A stretch of DNA of 17,376 nt from Pseudomonadota bacterium. GTDB taxonomy: Bacteria > Pseudomonadota > Alphaproteobacteria > Rhizobiales > Rhizobiaceae. Location of the stretch: assembly GCA_023444445.1 (NCBI GenBank), contig JAEXMK010000020.1, positions 1 to 17,376 of the forward strand, read 5' to 3'. Shown in pieces: positions 1-6,327 of this stretch. Both the position numbers and the translations under genes were made by a program. Under the pieces are notes generated by a model, which saw only the letters and a list, made by a program, of their open reading frames with translations, did no database searches and was not told the DNA's origin. How positions within the stretch are numbered: the first letter of the stretch is position 1; every line of letters starts with the position of its first letter.

Positions 1-161
1 ATTCCGAAGCAGTCAAGGCCGATCTCGAAAAGCGCGGGCACCAGGTGGAGTGGGCCGACGAACCGCTCGGCTCCTGCCAGGCGATCTGGATGGACCATGG
101 GCGTGGCGTGCTGCTCGGCGCGACCGACCATCGCAAGGACGGGCTGGCGCTCGGGTATTGA
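1..161 (+). CDS. gamma-glutamyltransferase, C-terminal fragment
   Basis: This is the 3' end of a gene that begins before the window; frame 3 is open from the first bases to a TGA at 159-161. The 52 visible residues include a PLGSCQAI segment and the terminal [11 protein letters not shown]. The latter matches the 'DPR-DG-A-GY' ending typical of the small subunit of gamma-glutamyltranspeptidases. Family members are N-terminal nucleophile hydrolases that cleave gamma-glutamyl bonds such as that of glutathione, usually in the periplasm. The catalytic Thr and signal peptide lie outside the window, so activity cannot be judged. The following membrane-protein gene starts only about 20 bases downstream on the same strand, so the two may be cotranscribed. 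Confidence 0.85.
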   Translation, partial: SEAVKADLEKRGHQVEWADEPLGSCQAIWMDHGRGVLLGATDHRKDGLALGY

Positions 162-179
162 GCATTGGGGTATTATGAA

Positions 180-665
180 ATGGGCATGGCTGACATTCTC
201 TGGCGCGGCGCGCTGATCGGCATCGGCGGCACGGTTCTGATGGATCTCTGGGCGATCCTGCTGCACAAGCTTCTCGGCCATGATCTGCCGAACTGGGCGC
301 CGGTGGGGCGCTGGTTCTGGCATCTGCCGAAGGGCCGCGTGTTTCACGATTCCATCGCCGAGGCCGAGCCCTTCGCCAACGAGCTGGCGCTTGGCTGGAT
401 CGGGCATTATGCCGTCGGCATCCTCTATGGCGTCCTCCTGGCAGCGTTCATGGGCTCGAGCTGGCTCGCGGCGCCGACCTTCCTGCCGGCTTTCGTCTGG
501 GGCATCCTCACGGTCGCCGCCGGCTGGTTCCTGTTGCAGCCGGGGCTCGGCATCGGCTGGGCCGCTTCGCGCCTGCCCGATCCGACACGGGCGCGCATCC
601 TCAATCTCGCCGCCCACACTGTCTTCGCCATCGGCATGTATGGCACGGCGCGCGTTCTCGCGTGA
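180..665 (+). CDS. DUF2938 family membrane protein
   Basis: This is a 161-aa hydrophobic protein with about four membrane-spanning segments: near residues 8-25, 77-92, 98-120 and 140-158. It has short charged loops, including a W-A-P-V-G-R-W-F-W-H-L-P stretch. The sequence resembles the DUF2938 family, whose function is unknown. An in-frame TTG at 165 would extend it by five residues, and an ATG at 186 would shorten it by two. I chose ATG 180 because a GGGG run at 167-170 is suitably spaced from it. The gene closely follows the gamma-glutamyltransferase end, with no terminator visible between them, so shared transcription is likely. Confidence 0.75.
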   Translation: MGMADILWRGALIGIGGTVLMDLWAILLHKLLGHDLPNWAPVGRWFWHLPKGRVFHDSIAEAEPFANELALGWIGHYAVGILYGVLLAAFMGSSWLAAPTFLPAFVWGILTVAAGWFLLQPGLGIGWAASRLPDPTRARILNLAAHTVFAIGMYGTARVLA

Positions 666-700
666 GCCGCTTCGCCGCACCCTTCTCCGCCTCTTCAGTC

Positions 701-716
701 TGGCACCAGTCTTGCA
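701..716 (+). promoter_or_regulatory. sigma-54 (RpoN) promoter, TGGCAC-N5-TTGCA
   Basis: TGGCAC at 701-706, five bases, then TTGCA at 712-716 matches the -24/-12 consensus of RpoN promoters with exact spacing. Predicted transcription would start near 727, leaving a leader of about 38 bases before the ATG at 765. A short inverted repeat, GCATG (714-718) and CATGC (725-729), overlaps the -12 element. The spacer between its arms, GATAAT at 719-724, could also serve as a sigma-70 -10 box, but no good -35 box accompanies it. I did not recognise an enhancer-binding-protein site upstream. Confidence 0.65.
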
Positions 717-764
717 TGGATAATCATGCGCGTGACGCGACTGACGACGAAGAGGGGACAATCG

Positions 765-1073
765 ATGCTCGATACTCTCAAGGAAATAGCGTGGAGCACC
801 CGGGCGCTCGAAGCCGAGCTGAAAGCCCTGCTTTCGGCCTGTGCCGCAGAACTGGGCAAAGTGGATAATAGGACAGCATCCCTGACCAATATTTTCGCAC
901 GCCGCTTTCCGGGCAAGGTCAGCCCGAGCGAGATGCAGGGCGTGTTCCGCATCGGCCGCGCCGCCCGCCACAACGAGCCGCTGTCACCGGTGGTGGCGCG
1001 GGCGACGCTGGCGATCGTGCGCGACTATCGCTCGCTGATCGCCGATCTCACGCGCCAGCAGATCCGCCATTGA
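765..1073 (+). CDS. hypothetical protein (102 aa), probable RpoN target
   Basis: I do not recognise this 102-aa protein. It is rich in Ala, Leu and Arg and predicted to be mostly helical, with no signal peptide or membrane segment. A helical N-terminal half (residues 1-35) is followed by an N-I-F-A-R-R-F-P-G-K segment and a basic C-terminal helix ending RQQIRH. ATG 765 is preferred over an in-frame ATG at 726 because a strong ribosome-binding site, AGAGGGGA at 751-758, sits at the right distance. A near-perfect sigma-54 promoter lies at 701-716, so expression probably depends on RpoN and an activator. The 3' end overlaps the convergent M15-like gene by 26 bases. The regulatory context hints at nitrogen, carbon or stress responses, but no function can be assigned. 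Confidence 0.7.
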   Translation: MLDTLKEIAWSTRALEAELKALLSACAAELGKVDNRTASLTNIFARRFPGKVSPSEMQGVFRIGRAARHNEPLSPVVARATLAIVRDYRSLIADLTRQQIRH

Positions 1074-1689
1074 CGCAGCCGGGCATCGGGAAGCCGGCAT
1101 AGAACGCGGCATGACTGCCATCGTGATTGGACATGCCGGGTTTGGTGAGCAGGCCGCGCGGTTCAGCATAGCTGCGGATCGTGCGGCGCGGGCGCTCGTG
1201 CCACTGGATGTTAAAGGCCCAGAGCTTCGGGAAGAAGCAGAGCGAGGCATAGGGCAGGTGGTCGTGGATCCACCAGGCGAGCGCCTGCCAGCCGCCGATC
1301 TCGTGTCGCCGGTCCCACACGCACGGGATGGCGACCGTCGCCGTCGCGCCCACGAAACCTTCGGCATCGCGCCGGTCCCAGATGTGGTCGGCGGCGCTTG
1401 CGGCATTGGAGGCGCAGTTCAGGCCGTTGCGGTTGCCGAATTCGTTGACGGCGGCATTGCGATAGGCGGAGCGGATGGCGATGCGCCCGAATGTCGCCTG
1501 CAGCGGCTCCAACAGTTCCTCGCAGAGCTTCCGGCCGGCGGCGATGGCGAGATCGGGATCGTCGGGAATGTTGGGTATACCGTGGATGACGGCGATTTCC
1601 GAATACAAGAAGTCGCGCAGGAAGAAATTGGGCGACAGCCGCACCCGGCCGAGATCCTCCAGCCCACGCATCGATTGCGGTTTCTTCAT
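1048..1689 (-). CDS. M15-like peptidase-fold protein, hypothetical
   Basis: This 213-aa protein has an N-terminal L-S-P-N-F-F-L-R-D-F-L-Y-S segment (residues 18-30), then E-P-L-Q...I-R-S-A-Y-R (61-77). Both resemble the start of the Peptidase_M15_3 / D-Ala-D-Ala carboxypeptidase-like fold, whose members act on peptidoglycan or as phage endolysins. Candidate metal ligands are H102 in SAADH, an Asp a few residues later, and H164 in Q-W-H-E. The canonical S-x-H-x6-D spacing is not clearly kept, so catalytic activity is uncertain. No signal peptide is evident. The start ATG at 1689 follows a purine-rich GGGAGGGGCGAGG. The EamA exporter gene ends 67 bases upstream on the same strand, so readthrough is possible. 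The 3' end overlaps the convergent small gene by 26 bases. Confidence 0.65.
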   Translation of the reverse strand: MKKPQSMRGLEDLGRVRLSPNFFLRDFLYSEIAVIHGIPNIPDDPDLAIAAGRKLCEELLEPLQATFGRIAIRSAYRNAAVNEFGNRNGLNCASNAASAADHIWDRRDAEGFVGATATVAIPCVWDRRHEIGGWQALAWWIHDHLPYASLCFFPKLWAFNIQWHERPRRTIRSYAEPRGLLTKPGMSNHDGSHAAFYAGFPMPGCVNGGSAGA

Positions 1690-1756
1690 CCTCGCCCCTC
1701 CCGGCCGGCGTCAGGATAGCAGCGCGCGACAGCCACGCGCCACCCGAAACCGGCTG

Positions 1757-2626
1757 CTATTCGCCACGTCCCGACGCCGTCGCACCGATGCTGGCGGCGA
1801 CGACCAGCGCCATGCCGGCCATCTGCGAGGCGGTCATCGGCTGGGCGAGGATGAGAAAGCCGGCCAACGCCCCGAAGGCGGGCTCGAGGCTCATCAATAT
1901 GCCGAAGGCGGAAGTCGGCATGCGGCGGAGCGCGATCATTTCCAGTGCATAGGGCATCAGCGGCACGAGGATGGCGATGCCGACCATCGTCGCCACACCT
2001 TCGAGCGTCAATCCCGACAACCCCTGGACGAGGCCGAAGGGCGTTGCGACCAGCGCGGCGGCCGCCAGCGACATCGCCAGCCCGTCCAGCCCTTCGAAAG
2101 CGGCGCCGACCTTCTTGGTCAGGAGAATATAGGTCGCCCAGCACACCGCCGCGCCGCCGGCGAACAGTACGCCCGGCAGGTTTCCGACCCAGCCGACGCC
2201 GTCATAGGACAAAAACAGCACCCCGGCGCCGGCCAGAAGCGGCCATGCCAGACGCCAGCCGAGACCATAGCCGAGCGTCGCGACCGCCAGCGGCCCGAGA
2301 AAATCGATGGCGACGGCGAGCCCGAGCGGAATGCGCTGCATGGCGGAGAAGAGGCAGATATTCATCACCGTCGTCGTCGCGCCCAGCGCCAGCGCCATCG
2401 TCCATTGGCGACGGCTGTAGCGGTGGAATCTCGGCCGAACCAGCACGAGCAGCATCGCTGACGCGAAGGCCAGCCGCAGCCAGGCGGTGCCCATCGGCCC
2501 ATGCAACGCGATTGCCGGCGCCGACAAGGCAACGCCGAACTGGATCGACACCATGGATGTCAGGCACATGAGCGCACCGAGTGCGAGACCGTTTCTCACG
2601 GGCGCGCCGCTTTCCGCATTTTCCAA
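1757..2626 (-). CDS. EamA/RhtA-type DMT family exporter
   Basis: This inner-membrane transporter has about ten hydrophobic segments in two repeated EamA halves (roughly residues 12-140 and 150-285). It resembles the RhtA (threonine/homoserine exporter) branch of the drug/metabolite transporter superfamily. Features include S-A-P-A-I near TM2, an R-I-P-L-G-L-A-V-A-I-D-F-L-G-P-L-A motif in the first half, and S-L-E-P-A-F-G-A-L-A-G in the second, a typical EamA end-of-repeat signature. The substrate cannot be read from sequence; amino acids or related metabolites are likely. The open frame extends to a GTG at 2659. I chose TTG 2626 because GGGAGAG lies six bases upstream of it, giving 289 aa. 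The structured region after the amidohydrolase gene lies just upstream. Confidence 0.85.
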   Translation of the reverse strand: MENAESGAPVRNGLALGALMCLTSMVSIQFGVALSAPAIALHGPMGTAWLRLAFASAMLLVLVRPRFHRYSRRQWTMALALGATTTVMNICLFSAMQRIPLGLAVAIDFLGPLAVATLGYGLGWRLAWPLLAGAGVLFLSYDGVGWVGNLPGVLFAGGAAVCWATYILLTKKVGAAFEGLDGLAMSLAAAALVATPFGLVQGLSGLTLEGVATMVGIAILVPLMPYALEMIALRRMPTSAFGILMSLEPAFGALAGFLILAQPMTASQMAGMALVVAASIGATASGRGE

Positions 2627-2756
2627 AACATCTCTCCCAAACACCGACCGCGCGGACACAAGCCTATCCGCGCCCTCCCCGCGTCAGCGCACGGGACGGG
2701 CCGGAGCGGTTTCGCTTTTCCTCAAATCGCGCGCACGCCCTGACTCTGTTCCTGCC

Positions 2757-2801
2757 GCCTTGTCCGGCGCCGAAGCCATACCGCTTCATGTCGGACAAGG
2801 C
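2757..2801. repeat. large nested hairpin after the amidohydrolase stop codon
   Basis: GCCTTGTCCG (2757-2766) and CGGACAAGGC (2792-2801) form perfect 10-bp arms. Inside them, GAAGC (2772-2776) and GCTTC (2783-2787) form a second stem. The structure abuts the amidohydrolase stop codon (2802-2804, read on the minus strand). No T-run follows it on the minus strand, so it is not a standard intrinsic terminator. It could stabilise mRNA 3' ends, act in Rho-dependent termination, or be a copy of a dispersed rhizobial palindromic element. Confidence 0.6.
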
Positions 2802-3827
2802 TCAGGCTTCCAGCCCCTTCAGCACGTTGGCGGTGTTGATGCCGATCTCCTGGACGCCGTAACCGCCTTCGAGGCAGACCAGAACCGGCAGGCCGGCCTT
2901 GGCGATCTTCTCGCCCATGGTGATGTAATCCGGCGTCTTCAGTTTGAAGAAGGAGATGGCGTCGCGCTCGAAGGTATCGATGCCCAGCGACAGCACGATC
3001 ACCTCGGCGCCGAAAGCCTTGATCTTCGCCAGCGAATCGTCGAGCGCCTGCGACCAGACATCCCAGGCGGTGCCTGGCAGCATCGGATAGTTGTGATTGG
3101 AACCCTCGCCGGCGCCCTCGCCCTTTTCGTCGGCAAAGCCGAGGTAATAGGGGAAGGCATCGGCGGGATCGCCATGCAGCGAGGCAAACAGCACGTCGCC
3201 GCGCCGGTAGAAAATATCCTGCGTGCCGTTGCCGTGGTGGAAATCGACATCGAGGATCGCGACCTTCTTCGCGCCGTGATCGAGGAAACGCTGGGCGGCG
3301 ACGGCGGCATTGTTGATGAAGCAATAGCCGCCATAGAGATCGATGCCGGCATGGTGGCCCGGCGGGCGGCAGAGCGAGAAGCAGAAGCGATTGCCGGCAT
3401 TGATCCAGTCAACGCCAGTCAGCGCCACATTCATCGAGGAGATCGCCGCCTTGTAGGTTCCTTGCGTGATCGCGGTCTCGATGGCGTTGGCATAATAGCC
3501 GACAAGGCCGTCGATGGCGCGCGGTTTGACCTGGCGGGCGCGGCGATAGGGAATGGCGGTGGGGATCACCTCGCCTTCATAACCTTCCGCCACCCAGCGG
3601 TCCCAGACTGTTTCGAGAAAGGAGAGGTAGTCGCTGTCATGCACCTTCTCAGCCGTTTCCAGCCCGTAGGATTGCGGCGCGACCACATCGGCAAAGCCTT
3701 CCTCCACGACGGCCTGCAGGATCCATTCGGCTCGAAACGGGCCTTCGAAGGGTTTTACCAGCAGGCCGCCATGCAGCTCGGTCTTGGCATCCCGCAATTT
3801 ATGGTCTTCGGAATAGATGACGCGCAT
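2802..3827 (-). CDS. aphA: acetylpolyamine amidohydrolase (histone deacetylase family)
   Basis: This 341-aa zinc-dependent deacetylase belongs to the arginase/deacetylase fold, and its length equals that of the Mycoplana ramosa acetylpolyamine amidohydrolase. The active-site residues known there are at the same numbers here: H158 and H159 in RPPGHHAG, Y168, zinc ligands D195 and H197 in DVDFHHGNGTQ, D284 in SLGID, and Y323 in GGYG. The expected reaction is cytoplasmic removal of acetyl groups from acetylated polyamines such as acetylputrescine, or from related small amides. The start ATG at 3827 is preceded by GGGGAAG. A perfect 12-bp palindrome lies about 40 bases upstream and may be an operator. 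A strong hairpin immediately follows the stop. The neighbouring exporter might move a related metabolite, but that is speculation. Confidence 0.92.
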   Translation of the reverse strand: MRVIYSEDHKLRDAKTELHGGLLVKPFEGPFRAEWILQAVVEEGFADVVAPQSYGLETAEKVHDSDYLSFLETVWDRWVAEGYEGEVIPTAIPYRRARQVKPRAIDGLVGYYANAIETAITQGTYKAAISSMNVALTGVDWINAGNRFCFSLCRPPGHHAGIDLYGGYCFINNAAVAAQRFLDHGAKKVAILDVDFHHGNGTQDIFYRRGDVLFASLHGDPADAFPYYLGFADEKGEGAGEGSNHNYPMLPGTAWDVWSQALDDSLAKIKAFGAEVIVLSLGIDTFERDAISFFKLKTPDYITMGEKIAKAGLPVLVCLEGGYGVQEIGINTANVLKGLEA

Positions 3828-3864
3828 ATCTTCCCCGTCCTGATCGCTGAAAGAAAATCCGGAA

Positions 3865-3876
3865 ATTTGATCAAAT
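3865..3876. promoter_or_regulatory. 12-bp palindrome ATTTGATCAAAT, candidate operator
   Basis: A perfect palindrome lies in the 88-base gap between the GNAT gene end and the amidohydrolase start, 38-49 bases before the amidohydrolase ATG. The position suits an operator overlapping or just downstream of that gene's promoter. TTGATCAA-like cores occur in sites of several GntR- and AsnC-type regulators, but no regulator can be named. I found no convincing -35/-10 pair. Confidence 0.35.
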
Positions 3877-3915
3877 CAACCTAGCGTCCTTTTCAATCGG
3901 GACGCAAGCCGGCGA

Positions 3916-4434
3916 TCAGCCGATCCGCTTGTAAAAAACGGTGGTGTCGCAAGAGCGGCCATCCGGGAACAGGGCATAGTCGGGGATGACGCCGGAGCGC
4001 TGCCAGCCGAGCTTTTCGTAAAGCGCCTCCGCCGGCTCGCCGGTGGCGGTGTCGAGCACCAGCAGGTTGCGCCCGCGCCGCGCCGCCTCGGTTTCGGCGG
4101 CCTGCATCAGGCGTTTCGACAGGCCGCGCCCGCGGGCATCGCGATGCACCAGCAGCTTCATCAGATCGGCGCGGTGCGGCTGGTTCGGCTTCAGCGCGAA
4201 ACCGATCTGCACCGTGCCGACCGCGCGGCCCTCGACCTCGGCGACGAACAGCAGCACCTCGCCGCGCCCGACCGCCGCCGCAACGCCACGCCAGAACGGT
4301 TCGGCATCGGCAGGCGAAAATGGCGACATGAAGCCCACCGACGCGCCACCCTCGACGCAATCGGCGAGGATGGCGTTGAGATCGGCCAAAACATCGAGGG
4401 TCTGGCTCTCATCGAGAAGGCGGACGACGGGCAT
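3916..4434 (-). CDS. GNAT family N-acetyltransferase
   Basis: This 172-aa single-domain acetyltransferase has the acetyl-CoA-binding motif A at L-L-V-H-R-D-A-R-G-R-G-L-S-K-R-L-M (residues 94-110), with the R-G-x-G pyrophosphate-binding turn. A T-G-E-P-A-E-A-L-Y-E-K-L-G-W motif B region follows (131-144). The acceptor is unknown; toxic small amines or antibiotics are among known GNAT substrates. A TTG two codons upstream (4440) is in frame, but ATG 4434 has CCGGAGAT directly upstream. The XRE-cupin regulator gene ends 15 bases upstream on the same strand, and its stop sits beside this gene's ribosome-binding site. The two are therefore almost certainly one operon, and the regulator probably senses a compound related to the GNAT substrate. 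Confidence 0.88.
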   Translation of the reverse strand: MPVVRLLDESQTLDVLADLNAILADCVEGGASVGFMSPFSPADAEPFWRGVAAAVGRGEVLLFVAEVEGRAVGTVQIGFALKPNQPHRADLMKLLVHRDARGRGLSKRLMQAAETEAARRGRNLLVLDTATGEPAEALYEKLGWQRSGVIPDYALFPDGRSCDTTVFYKRIG

Positions 4435-4449
4435 GCACAAATCTCCGGG

Positions 4450-5028
4450 TTAGCGGGGGCCGGGGTCGATGACCACGGCATAACGGGCGGGCATTTTGCC
4501 CGGGTTTCGAAACGCCTTGACGTCGCAGACGGTCATGAACAGGCAATCGCCGGCTTCCAGCCGATGGACCGTCTCGCCGACCGTCAATTCCATGACGCCC
4601 TCGAACAGCCAGACATGCTGCCATTGATTTCGGTTGGTCTGGCGGCCCGGAAACAGGACTTCTGCGCCCGGCGGAAACTCCACCTCGACCAGATCGACCC
4701 GTGCGCCAACCCTGGGCGGGCCGACCACGCGGCGCAGATAACCGCTTTCCGGATCGCGCCAGACCGGCTGGGCGGTGCGACGGGCGAGCGGCGAGACCTC
4801 CGGCTGCGACTCGGCAAAGAACACCGACAGCGTCATGTTCAGCGCCGAACACAGCCGCGCCAGCAGCGCCGCTGTCGGATTGGCCTCGCCACGCTCGACG
4901 CGCGAAATCATCGCCCGGCTGACGCCGGAGCGATCGGCCAACTGGTCGAGCGTCAGCGCTTGCTCGATCCGCAGGCGGCGGATGCGCTCGCCGACATTTT
5001 TTTCGAATGTTTCATCCGCATTTTCCAT
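4450..5028 (-). CDS. XRE-family regulator with C-terminal cupin sensor
   Basis: This 192-aa regulator has an N-terminal XRE/Cro-type helix-turn-helix (residues 12-70, including L-T-L-D-Q-L-A-D-R-S-G-V-S-R-A-M-I-S-R-V-E-R-G). A cupin_2 barrel follows (about 112-188, with F-P-P-G-A-E and H-V-W-L-F-E-G-V-M-E-L). Such proteins are common small-molecule-responsive regulators of neighbouring enzymes. The gene precedes a GNAT acetyltransferase in an apparent operon. Two perfect arms, CCATTAT and ATAATGG, flank the promoter region and one covers the start codon, which suggests autoregulation. There is no proper ribosome-binding site, and the predicted -10 box lies so close to the ATG that the mRNA may be leaderless. 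The ligand is unknown. Confidence 0.88.
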   Translation of the reverse strand: MENADETFEKNVGERIRRLRIEQALTLDQLADRSGVSRAMISRVERGEANPTAALLARLCSALNMTLSVFFAESQPEVSPLARRTAQPVWRDPESGYLRRVVGPPRVGARVDLVEVEFPPGAEVLFPGRQTNRNQWQHVWLFEGVMELTVGETVHRLEAGDCLFMTVCDVKAFRNPGKMPARYAVVIDPGPR

Positions 5029-5063
5029 TATCCGAGAATTAAATGATCTTATAATGGAGTCAA
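5025..5063 (-). promoter_or_regulatory. promoter and inverted-repeat operator of the XRE-cupin gene
   Basis: On the minus strand, TTGACT (plus coordinates 5058-5063) and TAATTC (5036-5041), 16 bases apart, form a plausible sigma-70 promoter. Perfect 7-bp inverted arms, CCATTAT at 5025-5031 and ATAATGG at 5051-5057, enclose the -10 box. One arm overlaps the start codon and the other adjoins the -35 box. This layout fits repression by the encoded regulator. Transcription would begin next to the ATG, giving little or no leader. Confidence 0.45.
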
Positions 5064-5070
5064 GTGTTCT

Positions 5071-5095
5071 GAAAAAGGCGGCACGCGGCCGCCTT
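5071..5095 (-). terminator. intrinsic terminator of the SnoaL-like gene
   Basis: Read on the minus strand, an 8-bp perfect GC-rich stem (AAGGCGGC at 5075-5082 and GCCGCCTT at 5088-5095, 5-base loop) runs into TTTTTC. It starts about 23 bases after the stop codon of the SnoaL-like gene. It separates that gene from the XRE-cupin promoter. Confidence 0.8.
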
Positions 5096-5118
5096 CTCGT
5101 TCATACGACGCGAAAAGC

Positions 5119-5517
5119 TCAGGCGTTGACCTGGGCGATCCAGTCGTTGAGGTTATAGTAGTTGGTGATGCGGGCGACCTTGCCGTCGCGCAGCTCGAAG
5201 AAGGCACCGGCGGGCAGCTTGTAGGTCTGACCCTTGGCTTCCGGCAGGCCCTCGTCGGTGGCGAGATACTGGCCGTTGACGATGAATTCGGCAGCACCGC
5301 GCGTGTCGCCTGCGCCCATGATCACCATGTCGGTCAGGGTTTCCTTATAGCAGCGGTTCATGTGGTCCATGAACTTTGCAAAGGCGGCCTTGCCGGTCTG
5401 GCGTTCGCCCTGGTTGATGTCGTGCTCGACATCGTCGGTGAGCAGGGCCAGGAAGGCGTCCATGTCCCCCGCATTGAAGGCGTCGTAATAGGCGCGAATG
5501 GTTTCGGTGGCGGTCAT
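5119..5517 (-). CDS. SnoaL-like / NTF2-fold protein, ketosteroid isomerase-related
   Basis: This 132-aa protein begins T-I-R-A-Y-Y-D-A-F-N-A-G-D-M-D-A-F-L and contains D-D-V-E-H-D-I-N. It ends F-F-E-L-R-D-G-K-V-A-R-I-T-N-Y-Y-N-L-N-D-W, the usual layout of the SnoaL/NTF2 cone fold and the ketosteroid isomerase-related group. The fold hosts isomerases, hydrolases and ligand-binding proteins, and the substrate here cannot be inferred. The frame stays open far upstream, but that part is antisense to a GNAT gene. ATG 5517 is supported by GGAGAGGGAGA just before it. The gene is monocistronic: a divergent gene lies upstream and a clear terminator downstream. A palindromic element lies in its leader or promoter region. 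Confidence 0.85.
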   Translation of the reverse strand: MTATETIRAYYDAFNAGDMDAFLALLTDDVEHDINQGERQTGKAAFAKFMDHMNRCYKETLTDMVIMGAGDTRGAAEFIVNGQYLATDEGLPEAKGQTYKLPAGAFFELRDGKVARITNYYNLNDWIAQVNA

Positions 5518-5542
5518 GCTGGTCTCCCTCTCCTCGTTCTGA

Positions 5543-5586
5543 CGCATGTCCGGACGGAAAACCGGTTCCCACTTCCCGGACACGCG
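5543..5586. repeat. RIME-like palindromic intergenic element
   Basis: Outer arms CGCATGTCCGG (5543-5553) and CCGGACACGCG (5576-5586) pair with one mismatch. They enclose GGAAAACCGGTTCCCACTTC, which has its own AACCGGTT core. Palindromes with a GGAAAACCGGTTCCCACTT core recur between genes in Rhizobium, Agrobacterium and relatives, so this is probably a copy of such a dispersed element. It sits between two divergent genes. The family label comes from memory and was not checked. Confidence 0.6.
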
Positions 5587-5646
5587 TGATGCTTGCTCAA
5601 ATCGATGGCATGGGTATAACCAAAGCCGACCGATGTGAAAATCCTC

Positions 5647-6243
5647 ATGGCCCTGAAAATCAAATCCTTTTCCGGCGTGGACGCCGCCCCCTATGTCGAC
5701 GACCTGGCGCGGCTGAGAATCAGCGTCTTTCACGCCTTCCCGTATCTTTACGACGGCGACCCTGCCTATGAGCGCGGCTATCTGTCCACCTATGCCCGCT
5801 CGGAAGGCTCGGTTTTCGTGCTCGCCTTCGACGGCGACACCGTGGTGGGAGCGGCAACCGGCACGCCGTTGGCGGGAGAGACGGCCGAGGTGAAAGCGCC
5901 CTTCCTCGCTGCCGGGCTCGACCCGCGACTGTTCTTCTATTTCGGCGAAAGCGTGCTCTTGCCGCAATATCGTGGCCGGGGCGTCGGCGTCGCCTTCTTC
6001 GCCGGGCGCGAGGCGCAGGCCAAGGCGCTGGGTCTCGATCTCTGCACCTTCTGCGCCGTCGAGCGCCCGGGCGATCACCCGCGCCGGCCTGCGGATTATG
6101 TTCCCCTCGACGCCTTCTGGACGAAGCGCGGCTATCGCGCCGTTCCCGAGCTGCGCACCGCCTTCAGCTGGCGCGATCTTGACGAAGCGGAAGAGAGCCC
6201 CAAGCCGATGTCCTTCTGGATCCGCGATCTGCGCGCCGGCTGA
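5647..6243 (+). CDS. GNAT family N-acetyltransferase
   Basis: This 198-aa protein has a GNAT acetyl-CoA motif, E-S-V-L-L-P-Q-Y-R-G-R-G-V-G-V-A-F-F (residues 101-118), followed by an A-Q-A-K-A-L-G helix. The N-terminal L-A-R-L-R-I-S-V-F-H-A-F-P-Y-L-Y-D-G (20-37) is characteristic of a GNAT subgroup common in proteobacteria. The acceptor is unknown. Two starts are possible: GTG at 5635 or ATG at 5647; neither has a strong ribosome-binding site, and I prefer the ATG. The gene is divergent from the SnoaL-like gene across a palindromic element. It lies 84 bases before lepA on the same strand, with no terminator visible between them, so some lepA transcripts may start here. Confidence 0.83.
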   Translation: MALKIKSFSGVDAAPYVDDLARLRISVFHAFPYLYDGDPAYERGYLSTYARSEGSVFVLAFDGDTVVGAATGTPLAGETAEVKAPFLAAGLDPRLFFYFGESVLLPQYRGRGVGVAFFAGREAQAKALGLDLCTFCAVERPGDHPRRPADYVPLDAFWTKRGYRAVPELRTAFSWRDLDEAEESPKPMSFWIRDLRAG

Positions 6244-6327
6244 TCCGGGCAAAACGTAGCATTTTATGCGATTTGCGACGAAGTTCCGGCTAGGCGGGGG
6301 CTTTGGCCGCTGCTATATGGCGCAGCC

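Noticed and set aside
1475..2461. 328-aa open frame on the plus strand
   Set aside because: Low-complexity Arg/Gln-rich translation, antisense to the M15-like and EamA genes.
2487..3884. 465-aa open frame on the plus strand
   Set aside because: It lies antisense to the acetylpolyamine amidohydrolase, which has every catalytic residue; long antisense frames are expected in GC-rich DNA.
3886..3907. GCGTCC/GGACGC hairpin as terminator of the first GNAT gene
   Set aside because: The stem is short and no T-run follows it on the minus strand.
5518..6252. N-terminal extension of the SnoaL-like frame to 377 aa
   Set aside because: The extension is antisense to a GNAT gene, and a strong ribosome-binding site sits before the ATG at 5517.
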